Below, piece after piece: positions 1 through 7,185 of a stretch of 7,185 nucleotides of DNA. The position numbers were made by a program, and so were the translations under genes. The DNA comes from UBA7332 sp051652645 (lineage in GTDB: Bacteria > Bacteroidota > Bacteroidia > Bacteroidales > UBA7332), in NCBI GenBank assembly GCA_051652645.1, contig JBOFUP010000057.1, positions 1 to 7,185 on the forward strand, given 5' to 3'. Position 1 is the stretch's first letter. Each line of letters opens with the position of its first letter. The notes under the pieces are model-generated. The model was not told the DNA's origin and made no database searches. It worked only from the letters and a program-made list of their open reading frames with translations.

Positions 1-308
1 GTAACCAATAAGGGATAATAAGATTTTTGATGTAAAAAATATCACCTTATGTTGTCAACTACAAGTGGTGTAGATTCAGAAAATGGAGTATTCACCTCAC
101 AGAGTTGCTAATCAAAATATAACAATTTAATTTTACAAAAATGATAATACAGTGAAAACATATTAGCGAACATCTCCACAAAAATAACAACATATAAACA
201 AACAAATCCCCGGTCTAGCCAAATCGTATTGATTTAGATAGACCGGGGATCTATTTCTTATTAGTATGTGCAGACTTTAGATACTTACACCTTTTTTAGT
301 TCTGCTAA
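1..308. other. Intergenic region without a recognisable gene
   Basis: AT-rich stretch. All three plus frames entering from the left edge hit stops within about 75 bases, and the only ATG-started plus frame (49-111) has 20 codons with no recognisable content. The minus strand has one 21-codon frame and no convincing gene start heading off the left edge. The only structured element is the hairpin at 206-250, described separately. Positions 1-205 hold nothing I can identify. Confidence 0.75.
206..250 (-). terminator. Rho-independent terminator of the GH20 gene
   Basis: Perfect 12-bp stem: ATCCCCGGTCTA at 206-217 pairs with TAGACCGGGGAT at 239-250. Inside it a second 5-bp stem (221-225 with 231-235) closes a 5-base loop. 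Read on the minus strand, the stem is followed by a T-rich tract (TTTGTTTGTTT, positions 207 downward). It begins 58 bases after the GH20 stop codon, so it is best read as that gene's terminator. The plus-strand side is also T-rich (ATCTATTTCTTATT), so some bidirectional activity is possible. Confidence 0.85.
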
Positions 309-2681
309 TTATAGAGTCAACATCTCAGGGGTTACATTCTGGAAGCTTGTTGCAGATGGGGCTTTAAATCTAAATCCGACAGCAGACCAAGAGTTTGGCC
401 ATCCATCTTTGATGTAGTTGTTGAACACCAATTTGTAAGTATGCTTTCCTTTTTCTAATGCAATCTGAACTTTAGTTTTGTTGTGTCTACTAAGTTTCTC
501 GTTTTCTATTACTAGCTGTCCATCAATCCAAAGTTGATCCATATCACTAGCTAGTGTGTATATTCCATCCTCTGGGAACTCAATAAAACCTTCGTAGATA
601 ACAACACCTGGTTTATTCATATCAAACTTTGGAGCATTTGAGTCTTTGCCAGTGAAGTATTTAGCTATGATTGGTTCCCCAAAGCTTGCGTTCTCGATTG
701 CTTCATTAGATGTAAATAGACCTTCAGCTACTCTAACTACTGTTCCTTGACCAGCTTCTAGGCCTTGAGGAAGTGTTACATTCAGTTTCTCATCTTCAAG
801 AACAGCAGGTAGTAGTTCTCTTTTCTCAGCCTTAATTGTTCTAGCCTTACTCATCTTTCCTGTTGGCAAAAGCGTGGCAATCTTTATGTCTGTATCTTTA
901 GATACTACAATTGCAGACTGGTATATCGGAGATTTAGCCGTTGGTTCTGATCCATCAAGAGTGTATACCATAGGTAAATCTCTTGTGTTATTAAAGTTTA
1001 CAGAGACAGTGTCATCAGTGAAAACAACATTAGTTGTAACAGTGCCCTCTGGCATTGGAATGTGATAGTTGATTTGATGAGCATCTAATCTTGCATAAGC
1101 GTTATTTATTCTTTTTGCAAATGATGTCCAATCCTTTCTTCTTATTTGCGACCATGTAGCCTCGGCTAGAGCCACTGCTCTAGGGTAAATCATATAGTCC
1201 ATAGTTGCTTCATCGAGGCAATATTCTGTCCACATGTTTACTTGAGCTCCTAGTACATATTTATGCTTATCCTCTGGAAGGTTTTTTGGAATTGGATTGT
1301 ATGAATAGGTTTTTTCTAATGTAGCATATCCACCAATTGCTGTAGGTTCTACCTCCACAGCTCCTTGAAGGAAGTCAACATACATACCTCCAGATCCCGG
1401 AGTCATAATCACTTCGTGGTCAGAGTTTGCAGCAGCAATACCTCCTGATTCACCTCTCCAGCTCATTACGATTGCACCAGGGGCAAGACCTCCCTCGAGT
1501 ATCTCATCCCATCCAATCATTTTTTTTCCAAGAGAAGAAAGGTGCTTTTCGATGCGTGTAACAGCATAGCTTTGCAGTTGTTCCTCTACACTGTGCCCAT
1601 CCTTAGGTTTTAAGCCTAATTTTTTGGCCAGTGATTGACATTTAGGACACTCTCTCCAGCGTACTTTAGGACACTCATCACCACCAATATGGAAATATTG
1701 CGAAGGGAATAGTGCAGCTACTTCAGTAAGTATATTCTCTAGGAAGGTGAAAGTATCTTCATTACCTACGCAGTATACATCCTCTTCAACACCCCAAATT
1801 ATGCGAGGCTGTTCGAAAGGACCACCCGTACACGAGTATTCTGGGTATGCAATAAGTGCAGCTAGAGCGTGACCAGGAAGTTCAATTTCAGGAATAATGT
1901 CTATATATCTTTCAGATGCATATGCAATAACCTCTTTGATCTCCTCTTGAGTATAGAAGAAAGGGCCATATTTTGTACCGTCTCCTTCAATACGATGTGA
2001 TCCCATTTCTGTGAGTTTAGGATACTGCTTGATTTCAATTCTCCACGCTTGATCCTCTGTTAGATGCCAATGGAATTTGTTCATCTTGAACATAGCCAAT
2101 ACATCTAACTGTTTTTTGATGTAATCAACGCTTGCGAAGTGTCTGCAAACGTCAAGCATTAATCCTCTGTATCTGAATGCTGGTTCATCTTTTATTTCGA
2201 CAGCAGGTATACTCCAGTCAATATTTTTCACTACGTTCTTGCTCTCAATCTCAGCAGGAAGGAGTTGTAGTAGGGTTTGTATTGCGTAGAAGGCACCTTG
2301 TGGAGTTCTTGCTTCAATAAAAACACCATCTTTGTTTGATTTTAGTAGATAGCCCTCATGACCAATCGGCACACGAGTATTAAGAACAATAGATATGGAG
2401 TTTGCTCCATCTTCTTCTCCAATCTTCAAATCGTACCCTGTTGAGGATTTAATTTTAGATGCTAAAAAGGCAGCAGGTTGTGCTAAATCTGGAGATGTAA
2501 CCACTATCCTTGTACTTTTGTTTAGTGTAAACTGTGTCAAGGAGTCAGTAACTGATAATTCCAGAGGAGTTGGAATTACATTGATGCCATCATTGTAGCT
2601 TCGAATCTTCTGTTCTTGCTCGCAGCTAACTGTTAGGGTAGTAACTGCTAATGCAGCAATAACCGTTTTAATTTTATTCAT
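309..2681 (-). CDS. Beta-N-acetylhexosaminidase, GH20 family, lipoprotein with PA14-like domain
   Basis: Predicted exo-acting glycosidase that releases terminal beta-linked GlcNAc or GalNAc from mucin, N-glycans or related glycans by substrate-assisted catalysis through an oxazolinium intermediate (known for GH20). The 790-residue protein starts with a lipoprotein signal ending TVSC, so Cys20 is the likely lipidated residue; the acidic/Gln-rich residues after it (EQEQ) fit an outer-membrane lipoprotein, perhaps surface-exposed. A GH20 N-terminal domain spans about 33-165 and the catalytic barrel about 168-515. Visible active-site residues are Arg172 and Arg180, the HWHLTED motif at 204-210, His271, the catalytic pair Asp335-Glu336 in HIGGDE, Trp391, Trp408, Tyr434 with Asp436, and Trp484/Glu486. 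A chitobiase C-terminal type domain follows (about 550-620, YTLDGSEPT), then a PA14-like domain (about 655-785, WIDGQLV), probably for carbohydrate binding. All key residues are intact. It is transcribed divergently from the M60 gene, has its own promoter and terminator, and looks monocistronic. The family is certain; the exact substrate (hexosaminidase versus lacto-N-biosidase) is not. Confidence 0.95.
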   Translation of the reverse strand: MNKIKTVIAALAVTTLTVSCEQEQKIRSYNDGINVIPTPLELSVTDSLTQFTLNKSTRIVVTSPDLAQPAAFLASKIKSSTGYDLKIGEEDGANSISIVLNTRVPIGHEGYLLKSNKDGVFIEARTPQGAFYAIQTLLQLLPAEIESKNVVKNIDWSIPAVEIKDEPAFRYRGLMLDVCRHFASVDYIKKQLDVLAMFKMNKFHWHLTEDQAWRIEIKQYPKLTEMGSHRIEGDGTKYGPFFYTQEEIKEVIAYASERYIDIIPEIELPGHALAALIAYPEYSCTGGPFEQPRIIWGVEEDVYCVGNEDTFTFLENILTEVAALFPSQYFHIGGDECPKVRWRECPKCQSLAKKLGLKPKDGHSVEEQLQSYAVTRIEKHLSSLGKKMIGWDEILEGGLAPGAIVMSWRGESGGIAAANSDHEVIMTPGSGGMYVDFLQGAVEVEPTAIGGYATLEKTYSYNPIPKNLPEDKHKYVLGAQVNMWTEYCLDEATMDYMIYPRAVALAEATWSQIRRKDWTSFAKRINNAYARLDAHQINYHIPMPEGTVTTNVVFTDDTVSVNFNNTRDLPMVYTLDGSEPTAKSPIYQSAIVVSKDTDIKIATLLPTGKMSKARTIKAEKRELLPAVLEDEKLNVTLPQGLEAGQGTVVRVAEGLFTSNEAIENASFGEPIIAKYFTGKDSNAPKFDMNKPGVVIYEGFIEFPEDGIYTLASDMDQLWIDGQLVIENEKLSRHNKTKVQIALEKGKHTYKLVFNNYIKDGWPNSWSAVGFRFKAPSATSFQNVTPEMLTL

Positions 2682-2790
2682 TCGTTATACTTATTGTTTA
2701 GAATTCTTATTTATTAGTTAGGTGAAAGTTTGTTTAGCTAATTCTATAGCTTTGCTCTAAGGTTATTTAAATTATTTACAAACCAGCTTT

Positions 2791-2820
2791 CAAATATAGT
2801 TAAAATGATTAATATATCAA
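2791..2820 (-). promoter_or_regulatory. Bacteroidetes-type promoter for the GH20 gene
   Basis: On the minus strand, TATATTTG (2798 down to 2791) matches the Bacteroidetes sigma-ABfr -7 consensus TAnnTTTG exactly. A TTG at 2820-2818 lies 19 bases upstream of it, which is the expected spacing for the -33 element. Transcription would start near 2785, giving a leader of roughly 100 bases before the ATG at 2681. Assigned by consensus and position only. Confidence 0.6.
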
Positions 2821-2930
2821 GGCGTAGTTTTAATTCTGGTACGATAATCATAGTTTTGCTTAGATAGTTTTCTAAATTAGCAACTTATGTTTTGTATAGT
2901 ATTTAGGTATAGGATGATAGGTTCAAAATC

Positions 2931-2938
2931 TATATTTG
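2931..2938 (+). promoter_or_regulatory. Candidate -7 element for the M60 gene
   Basis: TATATTTG on the plus strand is an exact TAnnTTTG match and is the same octamer as the -7 box of the divergent GH20 gene. No TTG sits at the expected 19-21 base distance upstream, so the -33 element is poor or absent. If used, the leader would be about 185 bases. In an AT-rich region an isolated octamer can occur by chance. Confidence 0.3.
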
Positions 2939-3129
2939 ATATAATATTTATTCTAATCTAAATGGTGTTGTATATCTACTTTATAGTAAGCAATATATAG
3001 GATTTGTAGTTGCTCTGTAATATTTATAGTAGTATGTGGTTAAAAGTTAAATCAATAATTTGGAGGTTGTCTGTTTTTATTGTTTATTTGTCGTTTAATC
3101 TTAAATAAATTAATAAACTACTAGTTATC

Positions 3130-4661
<1,532 letters not shown>

Positions 4662-4662
<1 letters not shown>

Positions 4663-4710
4663 AAACAACAAAGGGTATGCCTTACTTTAAGGCATACCCT
4701 TTATTGTTTT
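4662..4710. terminator. Bidirectional terminator between convergent M60 and sialidase genes
   Basis: A 15-bp perfect stem (4670-4684 with 4688-4702; AAAGGGTATGCCTTA against its complement) closes a three-base loop. After one mismatch (4669/4703) it extends by 8 more pairs, 4662-4668 region with 4704-4710, bringing in the A-tract and T-tract on either side. T-rich sequence follows the stem on both strands (ATTGTTTT on plus, GTTGTTTTT on minus). It lies between two genes that end 46 bases apart and touches the last base of the M60 stop and two bases of the sialidase stop, so one element should end both transcripts. Confidence 0.9.
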
Positions 4711-6733
4711 ATCTATTCTTAGGTTTGAATGAGTCTGTACCGTTTGTTAGCCAATCTAGTGAAAATCTAACGAATACAAGGTCCATCTTTTCTGGTCCAT
4801 CTTCATAGTAGCATCCTATTGTACCGTCAGGAAGTACGCAAAGAGTAGAGTAAGCCGAAGATGTAGGGCAGATAGTTCTCTTGATAGGGAATGTTTTACC
4901 CTCATCATAGCTTAGTAATACAGAAACGTTAGATCTGTTTTTTGCATCGCACAAGGAGTGTATCATACGGTTTTTGTCATCACCATCTTTTGTTGATGTG
5001 TAGACCATGATCTCACCATTACAGAATGGGTCAGTCAAATCTTCGTGGCGAATAGGTTTCTCCCATTTGATCTCACCATTCTCTAGTTTTCCATAGACAA
5101 CATCCCTCTTGTTGTGTCTGCGCACACTCATCAAAAGTGTACCATCATTTAACTGGGTGATTTTAGATTCATCGCCGATGCGCGTAGCCGGCTCTTTTAA
5201 ATCCATTATACTCCATGTTTCTCCTTCGTCTGCTGAGCCTATCGTGTAGGTAGATAGTCCTTTACGCCCTCTCACTCGTGTGGGGATAGCAAATAGTACA
5301 TGATTGTCGTGAGTGCACAGACCACGTCCAGAGGTTATGAAGAACGCATCCCAATCTTTTGTTTCTTGCACATCAGATGTTGGACCATAGAAGAAGTGAG
5401 TTATCTCTCTTGGTTTCGTCCATGTAATACCATTATCGTCACTTGTTACCATAAACTGACGTTGAGGGTTGTCGTGAGTAGAATCCCACAGTCCTTTATA
5501 GCCGACAAAAAGAACGATTAATCTACCACTCTTTGTTTTGACGATTGCCGCATCTCCAAATCCATTCTTGTCGTCTCCATCTCCGGCAATCATAAGTGGC
5601 TCGTTCCATGTAATACCATTGTCAGTACTTCTTCGAACATATAGGTCGATAGCCTGAGGTAGATCACCTGAGTGGAACGGTCTTCTGTCTGTCACAGAAA
5701 CAAGTGATCCGTCATTAGCTGTCTCTATAACTGGTATACGATAATATTTGGAACCGTAGTCTCCTGGAGAGAAGAGTACAGTTTTTGTCAGGAAAACATT
5801 AACAGGACTGCTCTCTTTGAGGTTAACATTTAGTTTTCCTTTACTAGTGACAATATCGCTGAGGGTCACATCAATCTGATCACCCTCCTTAGCATTGTCT
5901 GATATGTCGGTAATCATCCAAAAAAAGTTAGAGCCTAAATTTAGTGTCAGCGGTGAGTTTAGTTTCACTTTTGCCTCTCCATTTTCTATCTTTAAGGAGC
6001 CAAGTTCAATACCTCCTTGTGTTAATCCTCTTGCAAAAGATTGAGAAGAGTAAAGTTTGATATTCTCAAGCACTTCGATATTTGAACATCCCTTAAAGTC
6101 AAAAGAGAGAGATTCGAGAACCTCTCTGTTTTTGAATCCTTTCACTTGAATATCAAATCCAAAGAGAGGCAATCTTTTTTCACCTGCCTGAGAAACGTGA
6201 GTGCCACGACGTGGATTAGTCACTTTAATTGATTTAGGTTGTTTCATTTCGCTTTTTGAAACAGCCTTGAACCTCCAAGAGCTTGCACTATTTTCTTTGC
6301 CAGGATAATTTGTTATAAGGGATCCGCTTTGTTGTGCGTGTAAAGGGTAGTTTCCCATTGGTGTAAGGGAATATTGATCTGTTTCAGATAAGCTCTTAAT
6401 CAATATTGGTGTAGCCTGATTTACTAGTCCATCTTTAACTGAATTCCCAATATACTTTTGAGAAGCATAGTTTTTCATGGCAAAAGTGGAATCTGTTATA
6501 GCCTCAAAGCACCAAAGGTTTGTAGGGTCAATGTATGATTCTTCAAATTTAATTTCATCACCGTTGAGTATGATACTCTTTCCTTTGCAATAGTCATTTG
6601 TAGCTGTAGAAACCACTTGATACCAATATTGCTTTTTCTTTGTGCTTTGTTTGAATGGCACCTGTGCAGAAAGCGCAAATGTGTTTACTAGTAGGAGTGA
6701 CCCACAAATAAGATTAGATGTCTGTTTTTTCAT
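4709..6733 (-). CDS. Secreted exo-alpha-sialidase (GH33) with N-terminal lectin-like region
   Basis: Predicted sialidase that releases terminal sialic acid from glycoproteins and glycolipids. The 674-residue protein has a signal peptide (cleavage after Ala23, leaving Gln24). Residues about 33-158 resemble a ricin-type beta-trefoil or similar lectin module (YWYQVVS, MKNYASQKYIG, SWRFKAV). Residues about 165-315 match the BNR-associated N-terminal domain of bacterial sialidases. The six-blade propeller spans about 318-670. It shows the YRIP motif (Arg332) and four Asp boxes: 369-376 STDNGITW, 431-438 SDDNGITW, 500-507 SADEGETW, 608-615 SYDEGKTF. Likely active-site residues are Arg332, Arg538 and Arg600 (arginine triad), Asp357 (acid/base, 25 residues after the RIP arginine as in the Salmonella enzyme), Glu522, the nucleophile Tyr628 and Glu644. 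All appear intact. It is about 130 residues longer than the common Bacteroides NanH layout because of the lectin-like region. It is a NanH-type enzyme, but I leave the symbol blank because orthology is untested. It is transcribed alone. Confidence 0.95.
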   Translation of the reverse strand: MKKQTSNLICGSLLLVNTFALSAQVPFKQSTKKKQYWYQVVSTATNDYCKGKSIILNGDEIKFEESYIDPTNLWCFEAITDSTFAMKNYASQKYIGNSVKDGLVNQATPILIKSLSETDQYSLTPMGNYPLHAQQSGSLITNYPGKENSASSWRFKAVSKSEMKQPKSIKVTNPRRGTHVSQAGEKRLPLFGFDIQVKGFKNREVLESLSFDFKGCSNIEVLENIKLYSSQSFARGLTQGGIELGSLKIENGEAKVKLNSPLTLNLGSNFFWMITDISDNAKEGDQIDVTLSDIVTSKGKLNVNLKESSPVNVFLTKTVLFSPGDYGSKYYRIPVIETANDGSLVSVTDRRPFHSGDLPQAIDLYVRRSTDNGITWNEPLMIAGDGDDKNGFGDAAIVKTKSGRLIVLFVGYKGLWDSTHDNPQRQFMVTSDDNGITWTKPREITHFFYGPTSDVQETKDWDAFFITSGRGLCTHDNHVLFAIPTRVRGRKGLSTYTIGSADEGETWSIMDLKEPATRIGDESKITQLNDGTLLMSVRRHNKRDVVYGKLENGEIKWEKPIRHEDLTDPFCNGEIMVYTSTKDGDDKNRMIHSLCDAKNRSNVSVLLSYDEGKTFPIKRTICPTSSAYSTLCVLPDGTIGCYYEDGPEKMDLVFVRFSLDWLTNGTDSFKPKNR

Positions 6734-6765
6734 AAATAGGTTTTAAATAGTAAGGAATTATCTTT

Positions 6766-6817
6766 GTATAATCAATATGGGTTACGATAGTACTATCATA
6801 GCCCATATTGATTGTAC
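6766..6817. repeat. 52-bp near-perfect palindrome upstream of the sialidase gene
   Basis: Dyad symmetry centred between 6791 and 6792. Of 26 base pairs, 23 are Watson-Crick, 2 are T/G positions (6769/6814 and 6782/6801) and 1 is C/A (6785/6798). The outer 12-bp arms AATCAATATGGG (6770-6781) and CCCATATTGATT (6802-6813) are exact, and the core GATAGTACTATC (6786-6797) is exact. It lies 32 bases before the sialidase ATG. No strong T-tract follows on either strand, so it is not a standard terminator. It could be a leader hairpin, a regulator site or a small palindromic repeat; the sequence alone does not decide. Confidence 0.85.
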
Positions 6818-6854
6818 TTAATAAATTATTTTACTAAGATACATACTTATTTTG

Positions 6855-6862
6855 AAAATATA
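6855..6862 (-). promoter_or_regulatory. Weak candidate -7 element for the sialidase gene
   Basis: Minus-strand TATATTTT differs from the TAnnTTTG consensus only at the last base. The nearest upstream TTG (6880-6878) is 15 bases away rather than the usual 19-21. If used, the transcript would begin near 6850 and its leader of about 115 bases would include the whole 52-bp palindrome. It is the best match in the leader but not a strong one. Confidence 0.25.
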
Positions 6863-7023
6863 GCGCACAATTCTATTCAATTATTTAGTATTAGTTTACT
6901 TGGCTTGTTGTTTTATGTGTATAAGAACATTATTTTAATCTAGATAGTCAAAAAAATGTTTAGCTGGGAAGTGTTAGTTTCAGGGTTAAATGCTGAAATC
7001 AGCTCACTAGTACAGGTTGATGA

Positions 7024-7185
7024 TTAATAATTAATATGTTTCTTATTATCTTTCTTTGAAGAAAACCATATCACGATTCTCACCGACGTATTTAAGGCTT
7101 TGCTATGCACGATTGCAGAATAAAATTCTCCTTCAAAGGGTAAATTGATTTTTTCGAATCTTGTAGAATCAAGATTTGAGAAATC
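7024..7185 (-). pseudogene. Truncated transposase-like fragment (possible IS4-type DDE)
   Basis: An open frame enters from the right edge and stops at a TAA at 7024-7026, giving 53 visible residues. The segment EGEFYSAIVHSKALNTSVRI followed by VIWFSS recalls, from memory, the region of Bacteroidales IS4-type DDE transposases (DDE_Tnp_1) just before the Y-(2)-R-(3)-E-(6)-K signature. In intact relatives the protein would run on through that signature, which carries the third catalytic acid; here it ends right after KKDNKKHINY. I could not find the missing part in any minus frame between 6734 and 7023, which suggests a truncated, non-functional remnant rather than a simple frameshift. The beginning of the gene lies outside the window. 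The identity is a pattern match only; an unrelated protein end remains possible. Confidence 0.5.

Larger units (their letters stand above)
2682..3129. other. Divergent intergenic region between the GH20 and M60 genes
   Basis: 448 bases, strongly AT-rich, with no open frame that resembles a gene. The two flanking genes start at its ends and point away from each other, so it must hold both promoters. A good minus-strand promoter is seen at 2791-2820 and a weaker plus-strand candidate at 2931-2938. I saw no strong palindrome of operator type and no riboswitch-like structure. Neither start codon is preceded by a Shine-Dalgarno sequence; both are preceded by A/T-rich sequence, as is usual in Bacteroidetes. 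Confidence 0.7.
6734..7023. other. Sialidase leader and intergenic region
   Basis: 290 bases without a gene, AT-rich. It contains the 52-bp palindrome at 6766-6817 and a weak minus-strand -7 candidate at 6855-6862. A small palindrome (GCTGAAATCAGC, 6992-7003) lies close to the end of the transposase-like fragment. No Shine-Dalgarno precedes the sialidase ATG; the leader there is A/T-rich. I found no insertion-sequence terminal repeat that I could define, since only one side of the element is visible. Confidence 0.65.

Noticed and set aside
49..111. Short plus-strand frame of 20 codons starting with ATG.
   Set aside because: No recognisable product, no promoter or ribosome-binding support, and length expected by chance.
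2724..2791. Possible hairpin pairing GAAAGTTTGT (2724-2733) with ACAAA and CTTTC (2778-2792).
   Set aside because: It needs a four-base bulge and a long loop, and one arm overlaps the -7 box, so it would not be wholly in the transcript; likely chance in AT-rich DNA.
5419..5620. A 16-base direct repeat (TCCATGTAATACCATT at 5419-5434 and 5605-5620) in the sialidase gene.
   Set aside because: Both copies encode the NGITW part of Asp boxes one and two on the minus strand, so protein-level repetition explains it.
6680..6733. A possible lipoprotein Cys at position 10 of the sialidase (LIC).
   Set aside because: It falls inside the early hydrophobic stretch, too close to the N-terminus for a lipobox; the SPase I site before Gln24 fits better.
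6759..6766. Exact plus-strand -7 match TATCTTTG beside the palindrome.
   Set aside because: It points to the right where no plus-strand gene exists within the window, and there is no TTG at the expected -33 distance.
6992..7003. Small palindrome GCTGAAATCAGC near the transposase-like fragment, considered as an IS end or hairpin.
   Set aside because: Only 5-bp arms, no matching partner in the window, and no target-site duplication can be seen.

Overview
The window reads as a chromosomal segment from a low-GC member of the Bacteroidetes, most likely order Bacteroidales; the genus cannot be fixed from sequence alone. The clues are promoter -7 boxes of the TAnnTTTG type, no Shine-Dalgarno sequences and AT-rich leaders before the starts, signal peptides cleaved just before Gln (the Bacteroidetes 'Q-rule'), a Bacteroidetes-style lipoprotein, and gut/oral Bacteroidales enzyme families.

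Layout. Positions 1-308 hold no gene but carry a strong terminator (206-250) for the gene that follows. 309-2681 (minus) encodes a lipoprotein GH20 beta-N-acetylhexosaminidase with a chitobiase-type C-terminal domain and a PA14-like domain. 2682-3129 is a divergent promoter region. 3130-4662 (plus) encodes a secreted M60-family (enhancin/mucinase-type) zinc metallopeptidase with an intact HEVGH...E site. 4709-6733 (minus) encodes a secreted GH33 exo-sialidase with four Asp boxes and an extra N-terminal lectin-like region. The last two genes converge on one long perfect-looking hairpin (4662-4710) that overlaps both stop codons. 6734-7023 is the sialidase leader and holds a 52-bp near-perfect palindrome. 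From 7024 to the right edge, the minus strand carries what looks like a broken transposase piece.

How the genes fit together. Sialidase removes terminal sialic acid, the hexosaminidase trims exposed GlcNAc/GalNAc, and the M60 peptidase cuts the peptide backbone of O-glycosylated proteins. Together they make a compact host-mucin or sialoglycoprotein degrading cluster. Each gene appears to be its own transcription unit, and no SusC/SusD pair, transporter, sialic-acid catabolic gene or regulator lies in the window.

No clearly new biological system is visible. The least explained items are the 52-bp palindrome in the sialidase leader, the N-terminal extension of the sialidase, and the transposase remnant beside the cluster.
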